A stretch of 64,000 bases of DNA, from NCBI GenBank assembly GCA_023512015.1, contig JAIMAI010000008.1:1-64000 (forward strand), read 5' to 3'. The notes beneath the pieces were generated by a model. The model had not been told where the DNA came from. It searched no databases and was given only the letters and a program-made list of their open reading frames with translations. The DNA comes from Acidothermus sp. (GTDB lineage: Bacteria; Actinomycetota; Actinomycetes; Acidothermales; Acidothermaceae). How positions within the stretch are numbered: the first letter of the stretch is position 1; each line of letters begins with the position of its first letter. Below are positions 36,783-45,482 of the stretch, piece after piece. The position numbers were made by a program, and so were the translations under genes.

Positions 36783-39647
36783 ATGACCCGCCCTCCGTCC
36801 GTTTCGCGTCGTCCCCTCCGCGGCTCACTGGAGTTGAATGCCCGCGCGAAGCGGCTCATCGCATCGGCAGCCAGCGTCACCGTCGTTGCTTCCTCTCTCG
36901 CCGGAGGGGTCATCGCGGGAGCCACCCGCGGATCCGCGGCGACGAGCCCTGCCACCGCGCACTACTCCCTGCCGCTCGCCCTCCAAGAGTCGCTGTATTT
37001 CTACGACGCGCAGAAATCCGGACCGGCTCGAAGCCTGGGCGACCAACCCTTGGAGTGGCGCGGAGACTCCGAACCGACCGACTCCTGCGTCCCGCTGCAA
37101 CCGATGGCGAACAATGTCGGGACCAACATGTCGTCGAGTTTCATCGCGGCGAATCGCGCGGTGCTCGACCCCGACGGCAACGGCTGCGTCGACGTCTCGG
37201 GTGGTTTCCACGACGCCGGCGACCACGTGAAATTCGGCCTGCCTCAGTCGTACGCTGCATCGACGCTGGGGTGGGGGATGTACGAATTCCCGCAAGCGTT
37301 CCAAGCCACCGGCACGTGGAACCACGGCTTGGACGAACTGAAGTGGTTCAGCGATTATTTCATGCGCTCTACTTTCCGCGACGCCGCAGGTAATGTCGTC
37401 GCTTTCGCCTATCAGGTCGGCGAAGGCTCGGTCGACCACAACTACTGGGGACCCTCGGAATTGCAGGATCCGAAGCTCTACCCGCGGCCGGCGTATTTCG
37501 CGACCTCCGAGACTCCGGCGAGCGACCAAGCCGCGGGCGCCGCGGCGGCCCTCGCCGTCCATGCGCTGCTGGTCTCGGCTACCGACCCGACTTACGCGGC
37601 CAAGGCACTCGATGTGGCAAAGGCTCTGTACGCGTTCGCCGTCCGCTACCGCGGCCTTGGCTATTCGGGAGGGTTCTACAACTCCAGTTACGACGAAGAC
37701 GAGCTGGCGTGGGCGGCGGTGTGGCTCTATCTCGCGACCGGCCAGCGGTCGTACCTCACCGACATTCTGGGAACGGACTCCGCGGGACGCTACACCGGGT
37801 GGATGAAGCGAATCGTCGCCGACACCAACAACACTTGGCAGAACACCTGGGTGATGTCCTGGGACACCAAGTGGGGCGGAGTCTTCAGTGTGCTGGATCC
37901 GATCGTCGCCGCCGACTCCTCGATTCCGCAGGTGGTCCGCGACCAGATTCATTACTTCGACAAGTGGCAGGTCCAGTACTGGTCGCACGTCGCCCACGAC
38001 AATGCGGCCGACACGAATTTCATCGCGACGACTCCGGCCGGATTCTCTTACCTGACGACGTGGGGATCCGCCCGGTACAACACCGCCGCCCAATTGGAGG
38101 CGCTCGCCTACCGGCACAACTTCCCGAGCGATCCGCAGTCGTCTGCGTTCAGCGATTGGGCCATGAGCCAGATGAATTACCTGATGGGCGACAACCCGGC
38201 GAATTTCTCCTACATCGTGGGCTTCGGGTCGAACGTTCCGGGTGTGGGCTCCCTGGTCGGGGGGACCGCGAAGGCAGCTTCCCATCCGCACCACGCCGAC
38301 GCGCACGGGTCGCTCACCAATAGCCAGGACGATCCACCGAACGATCGTCACATTCTTTGGGGTGCCCTCGTCGGAGGCCCCGATTCCCAAGATCACCCCG
38401 ATGACGTGACGACCGACTACGTCCTCAACGAGGTGGCGGTGGATTACAGCGCCGCGTTCGTGGGGGCGCTGGCGGGACTGTACGAGTACTACGGTCAAGG
38501 CCAGCCGATGACGCAGTTCACCCCGGTGCCCGAGGCGCCGGAGAATCCGTACTACGCAACGGCCACCGTGAACCAGAACTCCAATCAGGGAACACAGCTC
38601 ACCGTCACCATCAACAACACGGCGACGCATCCGCCGCACTTCGAGTCCGACCTGAGCGCACGGGTGTATTTCAACATCCGATCGCTGTGGCAACACGGAC
38701 AGACCATCGCCGACGTCTCGACACCGGTGTATTACGACGCGGCAGCCCAGATCGACGGAACGCCGACACGGATCAGCGGCCCCACCCGCTGGGGTGATGC
38801 TGCGAGCTGTGTCTACTACGTGACGATCGACTGGTCGGGACACCCGATCGGTCTGCCCCCGTCGCGCGCGTTCCAATTCGGCATCAACGCCGCGATCGGG
38901 CCGAATTGGCAGTACTACTGGGATTCCTCGGCCTCCTACAGCTTGACCGGACTGGTCAACGGGACATACGCGAGTACTCCCGATCCCTACATCCCGGTCT
39001 ACGCCAACGGAGTCCGGGTGTTCGGCCAAGAGCCGTCCCTGACCAGCGATGAGTCGTGCGGCTCCACCGGCTCGACCTCACCGTCGCCCTCGCCGAGCCC
39101 CACGCCCTCACCCACGGCGAGCCGGACGCCGACGCCGAGCCCCTCGCCGTCACCGACGCCGTCGCCTACCGCGAGCCGGACCCCGAGCCCCTCGCCGTCA
39201 CCCACACCGTCACCGAGCCCGACTCGGACTCCTACCCCGTCGCCGTCACCGACGCCGTCACCTACCGCGAGCCGGACTCCGAGCCCGTCGCCCTCGCCGA
39301 CGTCCTCCCCCGGCGGCCTGCGCTGCGCCGTCCATTACGCCAAACAGACCGAGTGGCAGAACGGCGCCACGATCAACATCACGATCACCAACACCGGGAG
39401 CACGACGATCGCAGGCTGGACGCTGGTTTGGAGTTTCCCGAATTCCAGCCAGATCGTCACGGGGGCGTGGAACGCCACCATCGCCCAAAGCGGCACCCGC
39501 GTGACGGCCACCAATCCGGCTAGTGCGTGGAACGGCACGATCCCGCCGAACGGGACGTCGAGTTTCGGGTTCAACCTCGCCTACAGCGGGAGCGATCCGA
39601 TACCCACTTCCTTCACCCTCAACGGCGTCGCCTGCGCGACGAACTGA
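36783..39647 (+). CDS. Secreted modular cellulase GH9-CBM3-CBM2
   Basis: A 954-residue extracellular endoglucanase, probably processive. Signal peptide (about 1-52), GH9 catalytic domain with nucleophile-side GGFHDAGDHVKFG (Asp144, Asp147) and catalytic acid Glu550 in NEVAVDYSAAF, then a CBM3c-like module (about 588-750), a Pro/Ser/Thr linker (about 760-843) and a C-terminal CBM2 (about 848-954). The usual PHHR of GH9 reads PHHADAHGS here. ATG at 36783 is chosen for the signal peptide; in-frame ATGs at 36627 and 36699 would add unlikely Arg-rich residues. Confidence 0.93.
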   Translation: MTRPPSVSRRPLRGSLELNARAKRLIASAASVTVVASSLAGGVIAGATRGSAATSPATAHYSLPLALQESLYFYDAQKSGPARSLGDQPLEWRGDSEPTDSCVPLQPMANNVGTNMSSSFIAANRAVLDPDGNGCVDVSGGFHDAGDHVKFGLPQSYAASTLGWGMYEFPQAFQATGTWNHGLDELKWFSDYFMRSTFRDAAGNVVAFAYQVGEGSVDHNYWGPSELQDPKLYPRPAYFATSETPASDQAAGAAAALAVHALLVSATDPTYAAKALDVAKALYAFAVRYRGLGYSGGFYNSSYDEDELAWAAVWLYLATGQRSYLTDILGTDSAGRYTGWMKRIVADTNNTWQNTWVMSWDTKWGGVFSVLDPIVAADSSIPQVVRDQIHYFDKWQVQYWSHVAHDNAADTNFIATTPAGFSYLTTWGSARYNTAAQLEALAYRHNFPSDPQSSAFSDWAMSQMNYLMGDNPANFSYIVGFGSNVPGVGSLVGGTAKAASHPHHADAHGSLTNSQDDPPNDRHILWGALVGGPDSQDHPDDVTTDYVLNEVAVDYSAAFVGALAGLYEYYGQGQPMTQFTPVPEAPENPYYATATVNQNSNQGTQLTVTINNTATHPPHFESDLSARVYFNIRSLWQHGQTIADVSTPVYYDAAAQIDGTPTRISGPTRWGDAASCVYYVTIDWSGHPIGLPPSRAFQFGINAAIGPNWQYYWDSSASYSLTGLVNGTYASTPDPYIPVYANGVRVFGQEPSLTSDESCGSTGSTSPSPSPSPTPSPTASRTPTPSPSPSPTPSPTASRTPSPSPSPTPSPSPTRTPTPSPSPTPSPTASRTPSPSPSPTSSPGGLRCAVHYAKQTEWQNGATINITITNTGSTTIAGWTLVWSFPNSSQIVTGAWNATIAQSGTRVTATNPASAWNGTIPPNGTSSFGFNLAYSGSDPIPTSFTLNGVACATN
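39064..39312 (+). repeat. Repeat-encoded Pro/Ser/Thr linker of the cellulase
   Basis: Imperfect tandem repeats encode PSPTASRTPxPSPSP about three times, with a DNA unit near CCGTCACCTACCGCGAGCC. It links the CBM3 and CBM2 modules. Such repeats are prone to length change by slippage, and sequencing assemblies often collapse them. Confidence 0.85.
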
Positions 39648-39786
39648 GGACCCGCGCCTAGGAGGCCGCACCTGAGGGGCAGGCCTCGCCCGAGCCGACC
39701 TCCCCTCCACGCTTGGGCTCACCCCGAGCCGAGGTCCCACTCCCCGGCGGGGTCGCCCTGACCCCGGGGTCTCCAAAGGCTCGGCC
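39648..39786. other. Intergenic region between two convergent genes
   Basis: GC-rich, with an inverted repeat GAGGCC (39662-39667) / GGCCTC (39682-39687) just after the cellulase stop, and CCCCGGGG nearby. These could slow or end transcription but there is no T run. No gene seen. Confidence 0.35.
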
Positions 39787-39972
39787 TCATCCCGCGCGCG
39801 GGATGACCGGGGACGACGGAAGAAGCCCCGCCTCGGCCAGCACTGAGATCGCCCGCCGCTCGGCGTCGTCCAGGTCGACCGGCAAGTCGATGGGCGAGTC
39901 GAGGATGAGCGGGATGACGCACTCGCCGCACGCCCGACCGCGTGCGGGACAGGCTTCGCAATCGATGAGCAC
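39787..39972 (-). CDS. Small Cys-motif protein, PafBC-type promoter
   Basis: A 61-residue protein starting MLIDCEACPARGRACGECVI: four Cys as C-x2-C-x5-C-x2-C, a probable metal or Fe-S site. The rest is LDDAERRAISVLAEAGLLP. I recall similar short proteins in many actinobacteria but know no function. GTG at 39972 has GGAGG six bases upstream. A RecA-NDp-type promoter 50 bases upstream predicts DNA-damage induction, in parallel with the divergent exonuclease gene. Confidence 0.85.
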   Translation of the reverse strand: MLIDCEACPARGRACGECVIPLILDSPIDLPVDLDDAERRAISVLAEAGLLPSSPVIPRAG

Positions 39973-40022
39973 GGCTCACCTCCACATCCGAGCGGGCGTG
40001 GCCCTCGCACACCAGCGTCGTC

Positions 40023-40045
40023 ACCCTACGAACGCCCACCGACAT
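40023..40045 (-). promoter_or_regulatory. RecA-NDp/PafBC-type promoter of the Cys-motif gene
   Basis: Minus strand: ATGTCGGTGGG (40035-40045), 6 bases, TAGGGT (40023-40028). The published motif for PafBC-dependent DNA-damage promoters is TTGTCRGTGGC-N6-TAGggT, so this differs only at the outer bases. The start lies about 45 bases further on. Confidence 0.8.
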
Positions 40046-40125
40046 TTCCGCCCACAGCGACGTGCCGCACGAACGACCCTGCCCACCTCCGCCTGACCCA
40101 CCACTCATCGCGTCGGTGCCCGGAA

Positions 40126-40148
40126 ATGTCGGTGGGCGCCGCTAGCGT
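40126..40148 (+). promoter_or_regulatory. RecA-NDp/PafBC-type promoter of the exonuclease/GIY-YIG gene
   Basis: ATGTCGGTGGG (40126-40136), 6 bases, TAGCGT (40143-40148), in the TTGTCRGTGGC-N6-TAGggT pattern. The -10 ends seven bases before the GTG at 40156, so the message should be leaderless. With the divergent promoter it forms a 17-bp inverted repeat (40034-40050 and 40121-40137). Confidence 0.82.
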
Positions 40149-40155
40149 CCGAGCT

Positions 40156-41892
40156 GTGCCCAGCCCTCTCGACCACCAGACCACGATCGACGAACTGGGT
40201 TGTCCGCTCCACGAGGTCACCTTCGTCGTCGTAGATCTCGAGACCACCGGCGGATCTCCGTCGTCCGGAGCCATCACCGAGATTGCCGCGGTCAAGGTGC
40301 GTGGAGGCGAAGTCCTCGGAGAACTGCAAACGCTGGTGAATCCCGGGCAGCCGATCCCGCCGTTCATCGCCGTCTTGACCGGTATCACGGAGATGATGGT
40401 CCGCGAAGCGCCCCCGATCGGTGCGGTTCTCCCCACCTTCCTGGAATTCCTCGGGCGAAACATCCTGGTCGCCCACAACGCTCCCTTCGACGTCGGATTC
40501 CTGCGGGCCGCCTGCGCGGCGCACGGCTACGAGTGGCCGCCGGTGGAGATTCTCGACACCGCTCGGCTTGCTCGCCGCGTCTTCACCCGCGACGAAGCGC
40601 CGAACTGCACGCTTTCGACCCTCGCCCGGCTCGTGCGGACTTCTCATCCCCCGACCCATCGCGCCCTCGACGACGCACGCGCCACCGTCGATGTGCTCCA
40701 CGCCATGCTGGAGCGGCTCGGCTCCTTAGGCGTTCATTCGTGGGACGACTTGCGCACGTACACCGCACAGGTCACCGCCGCGCAGCGTCGCAAACGCCAC
40801 CTCGCCGACCGACTTCCCAACTCTGCAGGGGTGTACGTCTTCCGCGACCGTCGCGGACAGGTGCTCTACGTCGGCAAAGCCAAGAACATTCGTCAGCGGG
40901 TGCGAAGCTATTTCACCGCCGCCGAGACACGGCGGCACGTGATCGACATGATCCACGCGGCCGAAGATGTCACACCCATCGTGTGCGCGAATGAATTGGA
41001 GGCGGAGGTTCGCGAATTACGCATCATCGCCGAGCACAAGCCGCCGTACAACCGCCGTTCGAAATTCCCCGAGCGCGTGAGCTGGGTGAGATTGACCTCC
41101 GAGCGATTTCCGCGTCTGACGATCGTCCCGGTGGTTCGGGACGACGCGGCCTGCTACCTCGGGCCCTTCTCGTCGAGGGACGCCGCTCAGCGTGCCATCG
41201 AGGCCCTGTACGACGCCTTTCCGCTCCGCCGCTGCACCGAGCGACTCGGTCCGCGCACCCGCCGTCCCGCCTGCGCGCTCGCCGAACTGGGCCGATGCGG
41301 GGCACCGTGCGAAGGCCGCCAAACCGCTGCGGAATACGCCGCGGTCGCGGCGAGTGTGCGCCGCGCCATGACCTGCGATCCCTCGGTAGTGATCGATACT
41401 GCGGCGAGCCGTATTCGGGCCTTGGCGAATTCCCTGCGGTACGAAGAAGCAGCCGAGGTACGCGACCGGCTCCTGCACTTCCTGCGCGCGGTCGGCCGAT
41501 CGCAGCGCCTCGCCGCTCTCGCGGGGTGTCCGCAGATCGTTGCGGTCCGTCCGCAAGAGAACGGTGAGACCGAGGTCGCCGTCATCCGCCACGGTCGCCT
41601 CGCCGGGGCCGACCGAATTCCATCCGGCCACCCAACGGCGTCGAGCATCGCGGCGGTCGTCGCGACCGCGGAAACCCCGCTGGCAGTCGGGTACGGGACC
41701 CTCGCCTACGCGGGCGTGGAGGAAATGGAGTGCATCCTGCGGTGGCTGGAGCACCCGGCGACTCGCCTGGTCGACGTCACCGGGACGTGGGCACTGCCGC
41801 TCCCGGGCTTTCCGGCGTCGCTTCCGCGGTTGCTCTCATCGGCCCGACCCGTCGAAACCCGACTCGTCGAAAAGACCTCCGATGCCGCCTGA
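40156..41892 (+). CDS. DEDDh exonuclease fused to UvrC-like GIY-YIG nuclease
   Basis: A 578-residue fusion. Residues 15-185 are an epsilon-type 3'-5' exonuclease (VVDLETTGG, ILVAHNAPFDVGFL, THRALDDARATVDVL give D-E-D-H-D). Residues 220-330 are a GIY-YIG domain (GVYVFRDRRGQVLYVGKAKN). The rest resembles the UvrC middle, but the RNase H-like and HhH ends of true UvrC are absent. It matches mycobacterial Rv2191 in content and position. GTG at 40156 follows a PafBC-type promoter; the earlier ATG at 40126 lies in the promoter. Confidence 0.9.
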   Translation: MPSPLDHQTTIDELGCPLHEVTFVVVDLETTGGSPSSGAITEIAAVKVRGGEVLGELQTLVNPGQPIPPFIAVLTGITEMMVREAPPIGAVLPTFLEFLGRNILVAHNAPFDVGFLRAACAAHGYEWPPVEILDTARLARRVFTRDEAPNCTLSTLARLVRTSHPPTHRALDDARATVDVLHAMLERLGSLGVHSWDDLRTYTAQVTAAQRRKRHLADRLPNSAGVYVFRDRRGQVLYVGKAKNIRQRVRSYFTAAETRRHVIDMIHAAEDVTPIVCANELEAEVRELRIIAEHKPPYNRRSKFPERVSWVRLTSERFPRLTIVPVVRDDAACYLGPFSSRDAAQRAIEALYDAFPLRRCTERLGPRTRRPACALAELGRCGAPCEGRQTAAEYAAVAASVRRAMTCDPSVVIDTAASRIRALANSLRYEEAAEVRDRLLHFLRAVGRSQRLAALAGCPQIVAVRPQENGETEVAVIRHGRLAGADRIPSGHPTASSIAAVVATAETPLAVGYGTLAYAGVEEMECILRWLEHPATRLVDVTGTWALPLPGFPASLPRLLSSARPVETRLVEKTSDAA

Positions 41893-41997
41893 AGAAGCGT
41901 TCGGACGCGGCCCGATGGATGGGCGGTGGATAGCGGATGCTGCCGGCGTCCGCGACATCCCGCCGCTGCCTGACCTAAAGCCGACTAAGGTAAAGAC

Positions 41998-42282
41998 GTG
42001 ATCACAGCGATTGTTTTGATCAAAACCCGAGTCGACCGCGTACCGGAAGTAGCTGAGCAGATCGCCGACCTGCCGAGCGTCACGGAGGTCTATTCGGTGA
42101 CCGGCGAATTCGACCTCGTGGCCCTCGTTCGCGTCCGCGCTCACGAGGAACTCGCGCACGTCATCCCGGGCCAGCTCAACAAGGTCGAGGGGGTCACGGC
42201 GACCGAAACCCTGGTCGCGTTTCGCACCTACTCCCGTCACGACCTCGAGGCCGCTTTCTCCCTCGGCCTCGAAGACAGCTAG
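41998..42282 (+). CDS. Stand-alone Lrp/AsnC ligand-binding (RAM) domain protein
   Basis: A 94-residue protein that is only the effector-binding domain of Lrp/AsnC regulators, without helix-turn-helix: VYSVTGEFDLVALVRVRAHE and the KVEGVTATETLVAFRTYS strand. Such proteins bind amino acids as oligomers and may modulate other regulators. GTG at 41998 lies six bases after TAAGGT (41986-41991), so it is probably leaderless. It neighbours trpD, convergent. Confidence 0.9.
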   Translation: MITAIVLIKTRVDRVPEVAEQIADLPSVTEVYSVTGEFDLVALVRVRAHEELAHVIPGQLNKVEGVTATETLVAFRTYSRHDLEAAFSLGLEDS

Positions 42283-42318
42283 CTCGCCTGAATCGACCCC
42301 TCGTCGCCGGCGAAGTAG

Positions 42319-43374
42319 TCAGCGACCCTCGCGCACCGCGGCACTCGCAGCGATCCATGCGTCGAGGAGTTCGGCTGCCTTTCCGGTGTCCACCGCCGTC
42401 TCGCACCTGCCCAATGCCTCGGTGAACTGATCGATCAACCGGTCCGGATCGGGTCCGTCGAAGGCGACGAGGCCGGCTGCGGCGTTGAGCAGGACGGCGT
42501 CCCGCACCGGCCCAGGTTCACCGGCGAGCGTGGCCCGCGCCATCGCGGCGTTGTGGACGGCGTCCCCACCGCGCAGCGCCGAGCCCTCCGCGCGGGCGAT
42601 GCCGAGCACCTGCGGATCCAGCACCGTACGGACGGTTTCGCCGTCCCGCACGACCCAGATCGTCGAGGGGGATGTGACGGTCAGCTCGTCGAGACCGTCG
42701 TCGCCACGGAAGACCAGGGCCCGCGACCCCCGCCGGGCCAACACTCCGGCGACCACGTCGGCCATGCGGGCGTCGGCCACCCCCACCGCGCTTGCGACCG
42801 GACGCCCGGGGTTGGTGAGCGGGCCGAGGAAGTTGAAAACCGTGGGGACGCCGAGTTCCCGCCGGGCCACCGCCGCGTGACGGAGCGAGGGATGGAAAAC
42901 CGGGGCGAAGAAGAATCCGATACCGACCCGTTCGACGCACCGCGCTACCGCCGCACCGTCGAGGTCGATCGCGACACCCAGGGCTTCGAGGAGATCGGCG
43001 GCGCCGCACGACGACGACGCGGCTCGATTACCGTGCTTGGCCACGGCAACCCCCGAGGCCGCGGCCACGATCGCGGCCATCGTCGAGATGTTCACGGTAT
43101 GCGCCCGGTCACCGCCCGAGCCGACGATGTCGAGCACCTCTCCCAGCGGGGGCACCGGTTCGGCGAATTCCAGCATGGTGGCGGCCAGGCCCGCGACTTC
43201 CTCCGCTGTTTCGCCCTTTGCCCGCAGCGCCATGGCGAACCCCGCGATCTGCGCGTCGGTCGCCTCGCCCGTCATGATCTGGCGCATCGCCCAGGCCGCC
43301 TGCGCCTCGGTGAGATCCCGCCCGGCGAGCAAGGCGGCGAGGATTTCGGGCCAGGAGGGCGGATCGGCGCTCAT
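42319..43374 (-). CDS. trpD: Anthranilate phosphoribosyltransferase
   Basis: TrpD transfers phosphoribose from PRPP to anthranilate in tryptophan synthesis. The 351-residue protein has the PRPP loop [52 protein letters not shown] and [13 protein letters not shown]. No other trp gene is adjacent. The same position beside ctaE is seen in mycobacteria (Rv2192c). Confidence 0.95.
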   Translation of the reverse strand: MSADPPSWPEILAALLAGRDLTEAQAAWAMRQIMTGEATDAQIAGFAMALRAKGETAEEVAGLAATMLEFAEPVPPLGEVLDIVGSGGDRAHTVNISTMAAIVAAASGVAVAKHGNRAASSSCGAADLLEALGVAIDLDGAAVARCVERVGIGFFFAPVFHPSLRHAAVARRELGVPTVFNFLGPLTNPGRPVASAVGVADARMADVVAGVLARRGSRALVFRGDDGLDELTVTSPSTIWVVRDGETVRTVLDPQVLGIARAEGSALRGGDAVHNAAMARATLAGEPGPVRDAVLLNAAAGLVAFDGPDPDRLIDQFTEALGRCETAVDTGKAAELLDAWIAASAAVREGR

Positions 43375-43389
43375 CGGGAGCCTCGGCTG

Positions 43390-43842
43390 TCAGCGGCGGC
43401 GAAGCAAGTCCGCGACCACCGGCGTCAGCCGCACCCCGTCGATCGGATGGGGCACGGCGGCGTCGGCCCTCGACCACGCGGCGAGCCACGCGTCGTCCCG
43501 CCTCCCGGTGAGGACGACGATCGGCGGGCAGCGGTAGACCTCGTCCTTGAGTTGCCGGCAGATGCCCATGCCGCCTGCCGGAACCGCTTCGCCGTCCAAG
43601 ATGAACAGGTCGATCCCGCCGCAGTCGGCCGCCCGAACGACCGCGTGATGCGTCGCGCATTCGAGGTAGCGGACCTCGGGGAGGTCCGGAGCGGGACGAC
43701 GGCCGAGCGCGCGCCGGACCCGCTCCCGCACTGTGAGGTCGTCGCTGTAGACGCAGATCGTCAGCGTGCGGTTGTGAGCGCCAGGAGCGGAGGACCGTCG
43801 CGCGTCGGCGGACCGGGAAACGGTGAGGCTTTCGACGCTCAT
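43390..43842 (-). CDS. Degenerate receiver (pseudo-receiver) protein
   Basis: A 150-residue protein with a receiver fold: [20 protein letters not shown], an Asp in the phospho-acceptor position ([13 protein letters not shown]), and [10 protein letters not shown]. The conserved C-terminal Lys is replaced in [12 protein letters not shown], and the acidic pocket is reduced to one SDD. It has no output domain. It is probably a phosphorylation-independent protein-interaction module. It lies 15 bases upstream of trpD on the same strand. Confidence 0.75.
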   Translation of the reverse strand: MSVESLTVSRSADARRSSAPGAHNRTLTICVYSDDLTVRERVRRALGRRPAPDLPEVRYLECATHHAVVRAADCGGIDLFILDGEAVPAGGMGICRQLKDEVYRCPPIVVLTGRRDDAWLAAWSRADAAVPHPIDGVRLTPVVADLLRRR

Positions 43843-43955
43843 CGACGACCCTTCCTGGCCTGGGATGCGAGTTTTTCCGCGCCGATGCTATCGCGGGATA
43901 CCGCCGGGCTGGGGGGCGCCACAGCAGAGCGGAACGGTCCGACAATAATGGCCCC

Positions 43956-44627
43956 GTGGCGACCGCGACGACCTTGGGCAAGAGCCACGCCCATGGTTCC
44001 TTCACCCGACCCAGCCTGGTCAGTGTCGGGACCATCGTGTGGCTGTCATCAGAGTTGATGTTCTTCGCGGCGCTGTTCGCGATTTACTTCACGATCCGCT
44101 CGGTGAATCCGGTGTGGCCGATGCCGGTCCGCGGACCCGGCACGCCTCCGGTGAAGCTGGAGACGGCCTTCGACGGCGCCATCACCATCGTGTTGGTCCT
44201 GTCGAGCGTTACCTGCCAGCTCGGGGTTTTCGCGGCCGAAGAACGGCGTCTTCGACGCAGCGGGTCGATCTTTCGCGTTTCGTCGTGGGGCCTGCGGGAG
44301 TGGTACATCCTGACCCTCATCATGGGGGCGATCTTCGTTTCCGGGCAGTGCTACGAGTACACCCGCTACGTCACCGACTACCACGAAGGCTTGAATGGGA
44401 TGACGATTTCGTCGTCCGCCTACGGCTCGATTTTCTATCTGGCCACGGGGTTCCACGCGATGCACGTCACCGGCGGTCTCATCGCCTTCGTCTTCCTGAT
44501 GCTGCGCCTGTCGAAGGGGCGGTTCACCCCGGAGAAGGTGACGAGCGCGGTCGTCGTCTCCTACTACTGGCACTTCGTGGACGTGGTCTGGATCGGGTTG
44601 TTCTCCACCATCTTTCTCATCAAGTAA
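43956..44627 (+). CDS. ctaE: Cytochrome c oxidase subunit III
   Basis: A 223-residue membrane protein of the aa3 oxidase with five to six helices. Typical blocks: [52 protein letters not shown] and [19 protein letters not shown] at 43956 follows an AT-rich AATAAT by six bases. First gene of ctaE-qcrC-qcrA-qcrB, the actinobacterial bc1-oxidase order. Confidence 0.96.
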   Translation: MATATTLGKSHAHGSFTRPSLVSVGTIVWLSSELMFFAALFAIYFTIRSVNPVWPMPVRGPGTPPVKLETAFDGAITIVLVLSSVTCQLGVFAAEERRLRRSGSIFRVSSWGLREWYILTLIMGAIFVSGQCYEYTRYVTDYHEGLNGMTISSSAYGSIFYLATGFHAMHVTGGLIAFVFLMLRLSKGRFTPEKVTSAVVVSYYWHFVDVVWIGLFSTIFLIK

Positions 44628-44675
44628 GAGGGCACGTGGGACAGCGAACGGTGCGCGATCGGTAGAGGAGAAAAC

Positions 44676-45482
44676 GTGAGAGTGCGGCCCCTTCGGATCC
44701 GGGTGCGGCATCGGCGACTGGCAGGCTTCGTCGTGCTATCGGCCGCTTTGTTCGCGGTCGGCACCGGCTATGGTCTTGCCACCGAGCACACCGGTGCGGC
44801 GGCAGCCGGTGACCCGAGCGCGCAAATCGCCCAAGGCCGGGCGCTGTTCCTGCAGGGCTGCGCGAGCTGCCACGGCAAGGCGGCGGAAGGAACTGCCAAC
44901 GCGCCAAGCCTCATCGGGGTCGGCGCGGCGGCTGTCGATTTCCAAGTGAGTACCGGCCGGATGCCCCTGGCGCAGCAGGGAGCGCAGGCCCCGGCGAAAC
45001 GTCCCCGCTACACCCAGGAACAGATCGAAGCCCTGGCCGCATATGTAGCCTCGCTCGGGCCCGGCCCGGCGATCCCCGGCAAGGAGCAGTACACCCCTCC
45101 GAAGAACGCCGACCTCGCCTTCGGTGGCACGCTTTTCCGGACGAATTGTTCGGCGTGCCATAACTTCACCGGGGAAGGAGGGGCTCTCGCGTACGGCAAG
45201 AAAGCGCCGCCGTTGACCCATGCCACGGACCGCCAGATTTATGAGGCCATGCTGACCGGACCCGGGACCATGCCGGTCTTCTCCGACGCGCAGCTCACGC
45301 CCCAGGAGAAGCAGGACATCATCGCCTACATCAACGCGGTGCGTGCGGTCCCGGACCCCGGCGGTTTCAACCTGGGACGGCTGGGCCCGGTGACGGAAGG
45401 TCTCGTGGCGTGGCTCATCGGAATGGCGGTGCTCGCCGTCGTCGCCATGTGGATCGGAGCACGGGCGAAGAGGGCGCAATGA
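44676..45482 (+). CDS. qcrC: Diheme cytochrome c subunit of the bc1 complex
   Basis: A 268-residue membrane-anchored diheme cytochrome c. An N-terminal signal helix (about 15-37) precedes heme sites CASCH and CSACH, each with a distal Met region, and a C-terminal helix (about 240-260) anchors it. Actinobacteria lack a soluble cytochrome c, so QcrC passes electrons directly from bc1 to the oxidase. GTG at 44676 has GAGGAG upstream. It overlaps qcrA by four bases. Confidence 0.96.
   Translation: MRVRPLRIRVRHRRLAGFVVLSAALFAVGTGYGLATEHTGAAAAGDPSAQIAQGRALFLQGCASCHGKAAEGTANAPSLIGVGAAAVDFQVSTGRMPLAQQGAQAPAKRPRYTQEQIEALAAYVASLGPGPAIPGKEQYTPPKNADLAFGGTLFRTNCSACHNFTGEGGALAYGKKAPPLTHATDRQIYEAMLTGPGTMPVFSDAQLTPQEKQDIIAYINAVRAVPDPGGFNLGRLGPVTEGLVAWLIGMAVLAVVAMWIGARAKRAQ

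Noticed and set aside
36825-39029. A 734-codon open frame antisense to the cellulase
   Set aside because: It is the mirror of conserved GH9 codons, with Arg/Val/Gly-rich sequence and no domain.
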